Below are positions 27,715 to 35,684 of a stretch of DNA of 64,000 nt, piece after piece. The DNA is from Haloplanus rubicundus (GTDB lineage Archaea > Halobacteriota > Halobacteria > Halobacteriales > Haloferacaceae), in contig NZ_CP031148.1 in the NCBI RefSeq assembly GCF_003342675.1, positions 1,674,001-1,738,000 of the forward strand, written 5' to 3'. The notes beneath the pieces were generated by a model. It made no database searches, was not told where the DNA came from, and saw only the letters and a list, made by a program, of their open reading frames with translations. A program made the position numbers and the translations under genes. Every line of letters begins with the position of its first letter. The stretch's first letter is position 1.

Positions 27715-27777
27715 ATGACACTACCAACCGGCGCTCCTCGTCGACCCCTTCGAGGTGCCCGTGAGGTGAGACGATGA
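27715..27777 (+). CDS. Possible 20-residue leader peptide overlapping livH
   Basis: An ATG at leaderless distance from the TATA box opens a 20-codon frame reading MTLPTGAPRRPLRGAREVRR. Its TGA overlaps the livH ATG as ATGA (27774-27777), so ribosomes leaving the leader could restart at livH. The product is Arg/Pro-rich and resembles no family. Coding status is an inference from position, not from conservation; if the leader is not translated, livH would have a 60-base untranslated leader. Confidence 0.4.
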   Translation: MTLPTGAPRRPLRGAREVRR

Positions 27778-28715
27778 GCTTTCACATCGAGGCGATTACC
27801 GTCCTGCTCAACGGCCTCCAGCAGGGCGCCATCTACATCCTGCTGGCGGTGGGCCTGTCGATCATCCTCGGCACACTGAAGTTCGTCAACTTCGCCCACG
27901 GGGCGCTGTATCTCATCGGCACCTACGCGGGGTTGCTGTTGGCCCTCGAAATCAACCTGACGAGCGGCCTGCTTCAAGAGTGGGGGTTCTCCGAGCTCGG
28001 CCTCGGCCTGGGCTACATCCCGGCGCTGCTCATCGTTCCCTTCGTCGTCTTCGTCGTCGGGTTGGCGATGGAGCGTTTCGTCGTCGAACCGTTCAAGGAC
28101 CGTCCGGACACCGACCAGATTCTCGTCACCTTCGGGCTGGCGATCATCGTTCAGGAACTGTTCCGAGCCTTCTTCGGATCGAGCAGCCTGCCGTTCAGCC
28201 AGCCCGCGTGGGCACAGGGGCCGCCCCAGGTGCCCTTCCTCGCGGCCATCCCCATCTCCTCGTGGCGGTACTACGTCATCGGCATCACAGCCGTTCTGGT
28301 GCTCATCGTCTACCTCCTCGTGGAGTTCACGGACTTCGGGCTGATCGTCCGTGCCGGCACCCGTGATCCCGAGATGGTCGAACTGCTCGGCATCCGGCTG
28401 AGTCGGCCGTACATCGTCGTCTTCGGCATCGGCGCGGCGCTCGCCGGCGTCGCGGGCGTCGTCGGTGGCCCGCTCAACCCCGTCAACCCCACCATCGGCA
28501 ACGAGATTCTCGTGCCCGCGTTCCTGACCGTCGTCATCGGCGGCGTCGGCTCCATCGCCGGCGCCGTCCTCGGGGGCGTCCTGTTCGGACTCACACAGGC
28601 CATCCTCGTGGCGACGTACTCCGCGTGGGCGCAGGTGGGACTCTACGCCATCGCCGCGCTCGTCCTGCTCGTGCGGCCACAGGGCCTGCTCGGTGAGGCG
28701 GAGGTGGCCCCATGA
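27774..28715 (+). CDS. livH: Branched-chain amino-acid ABC transporter, permease LivH
   Basis: A 313-residue membrane permease with about eight hydrophobic segments. The start MSFHIEAITVLLNGLQQGAIY followed by LVAVGLSIILGT-like sequence (LLAVGLSIILGTLKFVNFAHG) is the signature of LivH. The coupling helix region RAGTRDPEMVELLGI contacts the ATPases, and GPLNPVNPTIGNEIL lies in the C-terminal half. It overlaps livM by four bases. Together with LivM it forms the heterodimeric channel receiving substrate from the lipoprotein at 26270. Confidence 0.94.
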   Translation: MSFHIEAITVLLNGLQQGAIYILLAVGLSIILGTLKFVNFAHGALYLIGTYAGLLLALEINLTSGLLQEWGFSELGLGLGYIPALLIVPFVVFVVGLAMERFVVEPFKDRPDTDQILVTFGLAIIVQELFRAFFGSSSLPFSQPAWAQGPPQVPFLAAIPISSWRYYVIGITAVLVLIVYLLVEFTDFGLIVRAGTRDPEMVELLGIRLSRPYIVVFGIGAALAGVAGVVGGPLNPVNPTIGNEILVPAFLTVVIGGVGSIAGAVLGGVLFGLTQAILVATYSAWAQVGLYAIAALVLLVRPQGLLGEAEVAP

Positions 28716-29815
28716 GCGACGAACCCGCACCGGCGAGCGAACCGGAAACGGAAGCGGGTGCCCTCACCGACGCCATCGGCGTCTGGGCGCCCCGCGGCAA
28801 CGAGGTTCGCGTCGTCGCCGGCACCGCCGTCGTCCTCGCGCTCTTTCCGTTCGTCTTCTCGCGGATGCCCGTCGTGAGCGACCTGCTGCAGGGGTATCAG
28901 AGCCTCGCGACGCTCATCCTGATCTGGGGCATCTTCGCGCTCGGCTTCGACCTCCTGCTCGGCTACACCGGACTGCTGTCGTTCGGTCACGCCGCCTTCT
29001 GGGGCGGCGCGGCCTACGCGGCCGGCGTGTTTAGCCAGCAGGTCTCCGGCTCCCCCGTCCTGATGGTGGCCGCGGGGACGGCCTTCGCCGTCCTCCTCGC
29101 GTGGGTACTCGGCTTCCTCTCGCTTCGTCGGGGCGGTATCTACTTCGCCATCCTCACGCTCGCGTTCGCCCAGATGATGTTCTACATGTCCTCGTCGCCG
29201 CTCGCGTTCATCACCGGCGGCGAGAACGGGTTCACGGGCGTCGAGACGGGAGAACTGCTCGGCACTTTCGCGCTCGAAGCCGAACTTCCGTCCGTGGTCG
29301 GACTGCTCCTCGGCACGTGGCTGTACCTCTTCGTAGGGATCATCACGCTGCTCTGTGTGGCTCTCGCCTACCGCATCCTCCACTCGCCGTACGGCATGGT
29401 GTTCCGAGCCATCCGGGAGAACGAACAGCGCGCCGAATTCGTCGGCCTGAACGTCTGGCGCTACCGGCTGATGTCCTTTATCCTCTCCGGGCTCTTCGCC
29501 GGTATCGCCGGGAGCCTCTTTACCATCCACGGGTCGTACGTCCCGCTGTCGTCGCTCTACTGGACCGAAAGCGGCGAGATCGTCATCATGACGGTCCTCG
29601 GCGGCACGGGATCGCTGTTCGGCCCCATGGTCGGCGCCGGCGTCTACCTCTACGTCGAGAACATCGTCAGCGGCGGCCACCCGGTCGACTTCATCGCCCC
29701 GTTCTGGCATCTCATCCTCGGCCTGGTGTTCGTCGTCGTCATCTGGATCTTCCCCCGCGGCATCTGGGGGTTCGTCCGCGACGTTCGCGACTTCGTCACC
29801 GGAGGTGAGGACTGA
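28712..29815 (+). CDS. livM: Branched-chain amino-acid ABC transporter, permease LivM
   Basis: A 367-residue permease with about nine membrane segments after an acidic cytoplasmic N-terminus of some 25 residues (SDEPAPASEPETEAG). LivM hallmarks are LLGYTGLLSFGHAAFWGGAAY, the coupling helix FRAIRENEQRAEFVGLNVW and GTGSLFGPMVGAGVY. The end, after FPRGIWGFVRDV, is short. The ATGA overlap with livH and the shared last base with livG show tight operon packing and likely coupled translation. Confidence 0.94.
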   Translation: MSDEPAPASEPETEAGALTDAIGVWAPRGNEVRVVAGTAVVLALFPFVFSRMPVVSDLLQGYQSLATLILIWGIFALGFDLLLGYTGLLSFGHAAFWGGAAYAAGVFSQQVSGSPVLMVAAGTAFAVLLAWVLGFLSLRRGGIYFAILTLAFAQMMFYMSSSPLAFITGGENGFTGVETGELLGTFALEAELPSVVGLLLGTWLYLFVGIITLLCVALAYRILHSPYGMVFRAIRENEQRAEFVGLNVWRYRLMSFILSGLFAGIAGSLFTIHGSYVPLSSLYWTESGEIVIMTVLGGTGSLFGPMVGAGVYLYVENIVSGGHPVDFIAPFWHLILGLVFVVVIWIFPRGIWGFVRDVRDFVTGGED

Positions 29816-30573
29816 TGGCGCTGCTGGAAACGGAGAACCTCGTCAAGGAGTTCGGCGGTCTCGTCGCCACCGACGACGTGAACCTCGAGGTTGAAGAAGA
29901 CGAACGCGTCTCGATCATCGGCCCGAACGGCGCGGGCAAGTCGACGCTCATCAACCTCATCACGCGCCGCCTCGACCCCACGTCGGGCGATATCCGGTTC
30001 AAAGGCGAGTCCATCGTGAACCGTGATCCACACGAGGTGGTTCAGATGGGCGTCAGCAAGTCCTTCCAGACCGCCTCCATCTTCTCGAACCTCACCGTGC
30101 GGGAGAACGCCGAAATCGCTGCTCTCGCCGCCGAACACGGCTCGTTCGGGTTCAAGTTCCTCGAACACCGGGACAGCCTCACCGACGTCCACGAGGTGGC
30201 ACGGGACACCCTCGACGCCGTCGGCCTCCTCGATCAGGCAGACCGCACGGCCTCCGAACTCCCCTACGGCGACAAGCGGCGCCTCGAAATCGGCATCGCG
30301 CTCGCGGCCGAACCCGACCTCCTCCTGATGGACGAGCCGACAGCGGGGATGTCGCCCGAGGAGACCGAGGCGACGGTCGACCTCGTCGAGGAAGTCAAAC
30401 GCGAAATGGGGCTCACCTTCGTCCTCATCGAACACGACATGGAGATCGTCTTCAGCGTCTCCGATCGCATCGTCGTCCTCAACCGCGGTCGGGTCATCGC
30501 CGAGGGAACGCCCGACGAAATCAGGGGCGATCCCGAAGTGCAGGAGGCGTACCTCGGGGGGGTGGACCTGTGA
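29815..30573 (+). CDS. livG: Branched-chain amino-acid ABC transporter, ATP-binding protein LivG
   Basis: A 252-residue ABC ATPase. Walker A is IIGPNGAGKSTLINLI at about residue 38, the Q-loop lies in VSKSFQTASIF, the signature is degenerate (ELPYGDKRRLEIGIAL), Walker B is LLLMDEPTAGMSPEE, and the switch histidine is in FVLIEHDMEIVF. The C-terminal tail EGTPDEIRGDPEVQEAYLG is typical of LivG. The altered signature (YGDKR for LSGGQ) is normal in this family. It follows livM without a gap and overlaps livF by four bases. Confidence 0.94.
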   Translation: MALLETENLVKEFGGLVATDDVNLEVEEDERVSIIGPNGAGKSTLINLITRRLDPTSGDIRFKGESIVNRDPHEVVQMGVSKSFQTASIFSNLTVRENAEIAALAAEHGSFGFKFLEHRDSLTDVHEVARDTLDAVGLLDQADRTASELPYGDKRRLEIGIALAAEPDLLLMDEPTAGMSPEETEATVDLVEEVKREMGLTFVLIEHDMEIVFSVSDRIVVLNRGRVIAEGTPDEIRGDPEVQEAYLGGVDL

Positions 30574-31313
30574 CGCTTCTCGACGTCGACGCCGTCGACG
30601 CCTACTACGGCGAGAGCCACATCCTGCGTGACCTCTCGCTCACCGTCGAGGAGGGCGAAATCTGTGCGCTCCTCGGCCGCAACGGCGCGGGCAAGACGAC
30701 GACCTTGCGCTCCATCGCCGGCGCGAAACCGCCGGAGGTCCGCGACGGGTCGATCACGTTCAACGGCGACGACATCACGTCGCTGCCCGCCGACGACGTG
30801 GCGATGCAGGGCATCTCGCTGGTGCCAGAGGAACGCCGCGTCTTTCCGAACCTCACCGTCGAGGAGAACCTCCGGATCGCGGAGGTGTCGCGCAACCGCT
30901 CGAACACGTGGCGCCGGCCGCTCACCGCGACCGGCACGTCGATGTCGACCGAGCAGGTGTACGACGACTTCCCCCGCCTCCGCGAGCGCAAGACCCAGAA
31001 GGCCGGCACGCTCTCCGGTGGCGAACAGCAGATGCTCGCCATCGCCCGCGCGCTCAAACAGAGCACCGACCTCCTCCTGCTGGACGAACCCTACGAGGGA
31101 CTCGCCCCCAAAATCGTCGAGGACGTGGAGGCGGCCGTCGAGCGCATCAGCGATCAGGGCGTGACGATCCTGCTCGTCGAGCAGAACGCCGCGGCGGCGA
31201 TCAAAATCGCCGACCGGGCGTACGTCGTCGACCAGGGAGGAATCGTCTTCGACGGCACGGCCGACGAACTCCGCGAGGACGAACGGACCCGCGAGCGCTA
31301 TCTGGGTGTCTGA
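30570..31313 (+). CDS. livF: Branched-chain amino-acid ABC transporter, ATP-binding protein LivF
   Basis: A 247-residue ABC ATPase beginning at a GTG that overlaps the livG stop. Walker A is LLGRNGAGKTTTLRSI, the signature LSGGEQQMLAIARAL, Walker B LLLLDEPYEGLAPKIV and the switch region ILLVEQNAAAAIKIADRAYV, all typical of LivF. A short insertion around residues 108-130 (NRSNTWRRPLTATGTSMSTE) between the Q-loop region and signature is longer than in E. coli. It pairs with LivG to energise the importer. Confidence 0.94.
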   Translation: MTLLDVDAVDAYYGESHILRDLSLTVEEGEICALLGRNGAGKTTTLRSIAGAKPPEVRDGSITFNGDDITSLPADDVAMQGISLVPEERRVFPNLTVEENLRIAEVSRNRSNTWRRPLTATGTSMSTEQVYDDFPRLRERKTQKAGTLSGGEQQMLAIARALKQSTDLLLLDEPYEGLAPKIVEDVEAAVERISDQGVTILLVEQNAAAAIKIADRAYVVDQGGIVFDGTADELREDERTRERYLGV

Positions 31314-31314
31314 G

Positions 31315-32091
31315 ATGTCTGGCCCCTCGAACGCGGCGCTCGAAGACGCGCTCGACGCCCTGATCGACGCCGGTCTCGTCGCCGAACGCGACGACGGGGG
31401 CCTCGTGACGACCGACGCCTTCGAGTCGACGCGCCGCGTCTATCGCGACTCCTACGCCGGCGTCGACGACGCCGTCTTCCGGTCCACCGTCGCCGACGCC
31501 TTCGGCGTGAGCGAGTCGACCGCAGCCGAGCGAATCGACGCCGGATCGATCACCCGTGCGGACCTGATCGCCTACCTCTCGCTTCGGGCTGCATTCGACA
31601 ACGAGGGATCGAAGATCCCTCGGGCAGACGGCGAAGCCGTCGACAGCGAGGCGTCGGAGACGCCTCGGGAAGGCGGTGACGGTGCGGGTGAGGCGACGTT
31701 GCCAGACGACGAGCGACTGGCGACGATGGCGACGCTCGTCGCCGAAATTTCGCCCGGGTCGCCGGTGCCCGACGCGGTGCCGGAACTCGACGACGAGTCG
31801 TGGCCGGCCTTTCTCGCCGATCATCCCGACGCCGTCGTGACGGTGTGGCGCCACGACTGCGCGCCCTGCGAGGCGTTAAAAGACGACCTCGACGCCGTGC
31901 TGTCGGCGCTTCCGGACGCCGTGGCGGTGGCGGGCGTCGACGGCGAGTCGGTGGCCGACTTCCGCCGGACGTTCGACGTCGACGCGGCGCCCGCGGTCTG
32001 TTCGTTCCGCGACGGCGCTCTCGAAGACGTGACGACGGGGCGCCAGTCGCCCGACACCTACGCCGACCGGTTCGTGGCCGTGTACGAGTAG
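31315..32091 (+). CDS. Two-part protein with thioredoxin-like C-terminal domain
   Basis: A 258-residue protein following livF by one base (or overlapping it if the GTG at 31306 is used). Residues 1 to about 90 are helical, with SESTAAERIDAGSITRADLIA resembling a small DNA- or helix-bundle domain. A low-complexity linker (about 96-120) is encoded by three perfect hairpins (31602-31667). The C-terminal 115 residues form a thioredoxin fold with the redox motif WRHDCAPCEALK and the cis-proline segment DAAPAVCSF. It could reduce or assemble disulfides, or sense redox in the cytoplasm; the place in the transporter operon suggests co-expression only. The N-terminal domain is not recognised. Confidence 0.8.
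   Translation: MSGPSNAALEDALDALIDAGLVAERDDGGLVTTDAFESTRRVYRDSYAGVDDAVFRSTVADAFGVSESTAAERIDAGSITRADLIAYLSLRAAFDNEGSKIPRADGEAVDSEASETPREGGDGAGEATLPDDERLATMATLVAEISPGSPVPDAVPELDDESWPAFLADHPDAVVTVWRHDCAPCEALKDDLDAVLSALPDAVAVAGVDGESVADFRRTFDVDAAPAVCSFRDGALEDVTTGRQSPDTYADRFVAVYE
31602..31667. repeat. Three tandem perfect stem-loops in a coding linker
   Basis: Hairpin 1: CGAGGGATC-GAA-GATCCCTCG (31602-31622, nine pairs). Hairpin 2: GACGGC-GAA-GCCGTC (31627-31641, six pairs). Hairpin 3: CGAGGCGTC-GGA-GACGCCTCG (31647-31667, nine pairs). All three have GRA triloops, and hairpins 1 and 3 share the CGAGG/CCTCG ends. They lie in frame in the linker of the thioredoxin-like gene and look inserted or duplicated. 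Confidence 0.9.
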
Positions 32092-32490
32092 CTACTCGCG
32101 CGCCTCGCCGGCGACCATCACCGGCCGCTCCGCGTTCAAGATAACCGACTGCGTGACGCTTCCGAACAGCGCCTTGCCCGTCGGCGAGCGCTTCCGGCCG
32201 GCCACGACGATGAGGTCCGCATCCTCTTCCTGTGCGACTTCGAGAAGCTGATCGGCGGGGTCGCCGCTCGATTCGGTCACCTCGATCTCGATGCCCCGCT
32301 CCTCCAGGAAGTCGGTCACGTCACGGACGGACGCGAGCTGGGACGCGGAGGCACCGCTCGGGTTGTCGGTGAAGCTGTGGATCACCGTCACCCGTTTCTC
32401 CGACGCGTCGCCGGGCAGGTCGGCCACCGCCCGTGCACATGCCATCGCTCGCTCCTCGTTGTCGTCGACGCCGATCACGACGTGGTACAT
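32092..32490 (-). CDS. Universal stress protein (UspA family)
   Basis: A 132-residue single Usp domain with the alpha/beta Rossmann-like fold. It begins MYHVVIGVDDNEERAMACARA and contains DADLIVVAGRKRSPTGKALFGSV, where G-x2-G-x9-G(S/T) in ATP-binding members is matched approximately by GRKRSPTGKALFGSVTQS. Binding of ATP is therefore plausible. Small Usp proteins in haloarchaea respond to stress but have ill-defined roles. It is convergent with the thioredoxin-like gene and probably begins a minus-strand series continuing from the membrane protein at 32514. Confidence 0.88.
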   Translation of the reverse strand: MYHVVIGVDDNEERAMACARAVADLPGDASEKRVTVIHSFTDNPSGASASQLASVRDVTDFLEERGIEIEVTESSGDPADQLLEVAQEEDADLIVVAGRKRSPTGKALFGSVTQSVILNAERPVMVAGEARE

Positions 32491-32513
32491 ACAGAAGGGT
32501 CCGCCAGCCAGGG

Positions 32514-32780
32514 CTAAGTGTCTTTATCCACGCCGTCCAGCCCGCGGGAGACGTAGACGACGAGTGCGAGCGGAATCCCGAGTCCGACGGCGACGGTCAC
32601 CACGCCGAACGTCGCGTAGCCGAGCGCCGTCGCCGGGAGGTCGATCAGGAAGAACAGCTCCGGTCCCTCGCCGGCGAAGATGAACCCGCCGAGGACCAGA
32701 CCGAGGACGCCCGCGATACCAACGATGACGAAATAGAGGAGTATCATCAGCCGCTGGCCGTCACGCCGTGTTGCGGTCAC
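32514..32780 (-). CDS. Small two-TM membrane protein of the cox cluster (DUF7520-like)
   Basis: An 88-residue protein with two hydrophobic helices (LLYFVIVGIAGVLGLVLGG and ATFGVVTVAVGLGIPLALVV) joined by a loop (GEGPELFFLIDLPATALG) and ending in a charged tail. It resembles, from memory, a haloarchaeal family found next to cytochrome oxidase subunit I. GTG 32780 (TATRRDGQRLM) is chosen because it supplies a basic N-terminal segment before the helix; ATG 32747 is a shorter alternative. A role in oxidase assembly or as a minor subunit is inferred only from position. Confidence 0.65.
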   Translation of the reverse strand: MTATRRDGQRLMILLYFVIVGIAGVLGLVLGGFIFAGEGPELFFLIDLPATALGYATFGVVTVAVGLGIPLALVVYVSRGLDGVDKDT

Positions 32781-32862
32781 ATACGACGGTAGGGCTGCGC
32801 ACCGATTAGCGCTTTCCCTTCGGACCGATGGGCCTTTGACCGCGCCGCTCGTCAGAGCGGGT

Positions 32863-32946
32863 ATGACCAACAAGGATATCCTCGGGATCATCCTCGGGAG
32901 CGTCGCGCTCCTGATGTTCGTTACCGGAATTCTGCTCGCGACGTAA
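32863..32946 (+). CDS. 27-residue hydrophobic microprotein
   Basis: ATG 32863 opens a 27-codon frame: MTNKDILGIILGSVALLMFV followed by TGILLAT, a single membrane helix with a charged first turn. It lies on the plus strand in the gap between two minus-strand genes, and its TAA falls in the seven-A run that is the coxA terminator on the other strand. Similar one-helix peptides are common near haloarchaeal respiratory genes. No clear TATA box is seen, so expression is uncertain, but the composition (Ile/Leu/Val with a clean start and stop) is unlike random high-GC sequence. Confidence 0.5.
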   Translation: MTNKDILGIILGSVALLMFVTGILLAT

Positions 32947-32972
32947 AAAAACGGGCCGACGTTACTCGTCGG
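32945..32972 (-). terminator. Hairpin plus T7 terminator of coxA
   Basis: On the minus strand, CCGAC and GTCGG around the coxA stop codon can pair, followed by CCCG and seven T (32951-32945). This is the clearest terminator in the window and also holds the stop codon of the opposite 27-codon ORF. Confidence 0.6.
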
Positions 32973-34725
32973 TCGGCTCGCCGCCGTCCGCGACGAGACC
33001 GTCCTCTTCGTCACCGCCGTCGGCGAGGGCGGTTTCCTGCTTGTCCGCGAACCACTGCCACTCGTTGGTGTACATGCCGTCCTCGCGGAGGTTCCACGGG
33101 TCGCCGTCCTGCACCTTCGGGCCTTCCAGCCACGAGACGACGAAGTTGTACGTCCAGATGAGGCCGCCGACGAACATCAGCACGGCGCCGAGCGTCGCCA
33201 GCTGGTGGAACGTGGCGAACTGGGGCAGGTACGTGGCGTAACGCCGGGGCATACCGCCGTAGCCGAGGACGAGCATGGCGAGGAACGTGATGTTCGAGCC
33301 GATCATCCACAGCCAGAAGTGCGCCTTGCCGAGGCGGCGCTGGTACATCCGTCCGGCGAACATCGGGAACCAGTAGTAGAGCCCGGCGAAGCCGGCGAAG
33401 GCGATGGCGCCCATGACGACGTAGTGGAAGTGCCCGACGACGTAGTAGGTGTCGTGGAGCACCAGGTCGACGGGGATGGAGGCGTTGAAGACGCCGGTGA
33501 CGCCGCCGATGATGAAGTTGGAGACGAAGCCGATACAGAACAGCATCGGCGTCGTCAGGCGGAGCTTTCCGTTCCACATCGTCGTGATCCAGTTGAACGT
33601 CTTCACGGCCGAGGGAATCGCGATGGCGAGCGACACCGCCATGAACGAGGCGCGCAGGCGCGGGTCCATGCCGGTGGCGAACATGTGGTGGGCCCAGACG
33701 CCGAACGAGAGCACGCCGATGGCGAGCGTGGAGTAGACGACGAACTTGAACCCGAACAGCCGCCGTCCGGAGAACCGCGGGATGACGTAGCTGACGATGC
33801 CCATCGGGGGCAGGACGAGGATGTACACTTCGGGGTGGCCGAAGAACCAGAACAGGTGTTGCCAGAGCATCGTCCCGCCGGCTTCGATGGCGAAGAAGGT
33901 GGTGCCGAGGTTGCGGTCCAGCAGGAGCATGATCAGCGCGCTTCCCAGGAGGGGGAAGGCAAAGAGGATCAGTCCCGACTGGGTGAGGATGGTCCACGAG
34001 AAGATGTCGAGGTTGGCCCACGTCACTTCCTCCGCGCGTTCGGTGAGGATGGTCGCGATGAAGTTGATCGACCCCATCGTCGCCGAGACGCCGGTGAGGT
34101 GGAGACCGAGGATCATCAGGTCGACGCCGGCGTTGGCCTGATTGCCGCCGCCGACGCCCGCCGAGAGCGGCGTGTAGAGCGTCCACGCCGTCTGCGCGGG
34201 GATGATGTCACCGAGCGGGAAAAAGCCTGCCCAGATGAGCAGGGCGCCCGGCGGCAGGAGCCAGAAGGCGATGGCGTTGATCCGGGGGAACGCCATGTCG
34301 TCCGCGCCGATGAGCAGGGGGACGAGGTAGTTCGCGAACGCCGCGATGATGGGCGTCCCGAACAGGAACAGCATGGTGATGCCGTGACTCGTCAGCAACG
34401 AGTTGTAGAACGTGTTCGACAGGAGCGTCATCCCCGGATCGAGCAGTTCGATCCGCATGAGCATGATCATCAGGCCGCCGACGACGAAGGCGATGACGCC
34501 GTAGAGGCCGTACAGCATGCCGATGTCCTTGTGGTCGACCGTCGTCAGCCAGCGACTGATGCCGGCCGGCTTCTCCTGTGAGACGTATCCCGACTCGCCG
34601 GCCGCCCCGCCACTCCCCAGTGGCGTATACGACCGCCAGTCTTCGATCCGCGCAAGCCACGCGGCGATGATCACGAGGAAGAGCCCCATGAGCACCGTCA
34701 ACGCTAACTGTCCGGTGATCTGCAT
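32962..34725 (-). CDS. coxA: Cytochrome c oxidase subunit I (heme-copper oxidase)
   Basis: A 587-residue integral membrane oxidase core subunit that reduces oxygen to water and pumps protons. An extra N-terminal helix (about residues 5-24) precedes the twelve usual helices, which start at HKDIGMLYGLYG. Ligands are visible: H114 (SHGITM) and H434 for low-spin heme, H432 for the oxygen-binding heme (VVGHFHYVV), and CuB ligands H297, H346 and H347 with the cross-linked Y301 in GHPEVYILVLPP. E299 marks the A-type D channel. The protein stops after subunit I; it has no fused subunit III. A minus-strand TATA (CGAATATTT, near 34758) precedes it. Subunit II is not in this window. Confidence 0.96.
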   Translation of the reverse strand: MQITGQLALTVLMGLFLVIIAAWLARIEDWRSYTPLGSGGAAGESGYVSQEKPAGISRWLTTVDHKDIGMLYGLYGVIAFVVGGLMIMLMRIELLDPGMTLLSNTFYNSLLTSHGITMLFLFGTPIIAAFANYLVPLLIGADDMAFPRINAIAFWLLPPGALLIWAGFFPLGDIIPAQTAWTLYTPLSAGVGGGNQANAGVDLMILGLHLTGVSATMGSINFIATILTERAEEVTWANLDIFSWTILTQSGLILFAFPLLGSALIMLLLDRNLGTTFFAIEAGGTMLWQHLFWFFGHPEVYILVLPPMGIVSYVIPRFSGRRLFGFKFVVYSTLAIGVLSFGVWAHHMFATGMDPRLRASFMAVSLAIAIPSAVKTFNWITTMWNGKLRLTTPMLFCIGFVSNFIIGGVTGVFNASIPVDLVLHDTYYVVGHFHYVVMGAIAFAGFAGLYYWFPMFAGRMYQRRLGKAHFWLWMIGSNITFLAMLVLGYGGMPRRYATYLPQFATFHQLATLGAVLMFVGGLIWTYNFVVSWLEGPKVQDGDPWNLREDGMYTNEWQWFADKQETALADGGDEEDGLVADGGEPTDE

Positions 34726-34832
34726 GGACGTTGCTCAGGAAGCCAGGGTTAAGAAATATTCGGGTGCGCGTCGGGCGGTCACGGCGGATGCGCGCGGCTC
34801 CGCGCGCCGCTGTCACTGCCCGCCGCGAGCGC

Positions 34833-35129
34833 TCACTCCTCCTCGTGTTCCTCGATCGGTTCGGCGTCGTCGACCGTCGCGCCTCCCGGCAGGTACATCG
34901 TCGACGTCTTCTCCGCCGTTGCGATGGCTTTCCCCGACAGATACGTCAGGATAGCCAGCAGGACGAAGGGCGCGACCAGCAGCACGTACTGCAGGATGCG
35001 CGACACCGAGTCGAGACCGAACGGGTCGTACACGGCGTAGCCGACGATGAAAAAGAGGATGATGAACAGCGGAATGAAGTTCACCGTCAGATCGAGGAGT
35101 GTGTCCCGGTCGAACACTTTCGTCGCCAT
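34833..35129 (-). CDS. Small membrane protein of the cox cluster (DUF6684-like)
   Basis: A 98-residue protein with two membrane helices (FIPLFIILFFIVGYAVY and LQYVLLVAPFVLLAILTYL) after the charged start MATKVFDRDTLLDLTVN, and a soluble tail with KAIATAEKTS and an acidic end (EEHEEE). The start and helix pattern match haloarchaeal DUF6684, repeatedly found beside cytochrome oxidase subunit I. It may be an accessory oxidase subunit; nothing catalytic is visible. It lies 107 bases upstream of coxA on the same strand, separated by an independent coxA promoter. Confidence 0.75.
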   Translation of the reverse strand: MATKVFDRDTLLDLTVNFIPLFIILFFIVGYAVYDPFGLDSVSRILQYVLLVAPFVLLAILTYLSGKAIATAEKTSTMYLPGGATVDDAEPIEEHEEE

Positions 35130-35254
35130 GGGTGATCAAAAACACAGCCCGAACAAATAGGTTTCCATCGGCCCCCCAGACCGTCGCCGCTCGGACGGAC
35201 GGGATCGCCGGTTCCGCGAGTGCGACGACGGCTAGCCGGTGACGACGACCTGCC

Positions 35255-35617
35255 TCAGACGGGTTCGCGTTTCGGCACGAACAGTTCGCCCCCGATCCCC
35301 GCCGCCGCGAGGAGGGCGCCGGCAGTGATGATGGCGTAGCCCCGCGTCACCAGGTTCACGTCGGTGAACACGAGCCCGCCGCCGATGGCGAAGAGGAGGA
35401 CGGCGAAGACGGCGAGCGGTCGCCACGCCGTCTTCGCGTAGCCGGCTTCGCGGATCATGCCGGTCAGGCTCCCACAGAACAGGAGGAGACCGCCGACCGC
35501 GACCACGAACACGTCGAACAGGATGCCGAGTTCCGCGATGGGGATGCCGAACGCGACGAATATCGGCCAGGGGCTCGCCATCCGATACTGGTCGCTCAGT
35601 CCCGGTTGTTCGTCCAT
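35255..35617 (-). CDS. Cox-cluster membrane protein (DUF7541-like)
   Basis: A 120-residue protein beginning MDEQPGLSDQYRMASPWPIF with about four hydrophobic segments and a short basic end (FVPKREPV). The N-terminal DEQPGLSDQYR signature resembles haloarchaeal cox-cluster proteins (DUF7541). No cofactor ligands are evident. It runs in the same direction as DUF6684 and coxA with a 125-base gap, so it may be co-regulated with the oxidase. The frame is open further upstream through the VNG_1110C-type gene in another frame; those codons are not used. Confidence 0.7.
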   Translation of the reverse strand: MDEQPGLSDQYRMASPWPIFVAFGIPIAELGILFDVFVVAVGGLLLFCGSLTGMIREAGYAKTAWRPLAVFAVLLFAIGGGLVFTDVNLVTRGYAIITAGALLAAAGIGGELFVPKREPV

Positions 35618-35684
35618 ACCCGCCGTAGCGGCCGGATCGTAGAAAACGCTTCGACCCGTTCGTGACACGTCGCCCCACCCCGAG

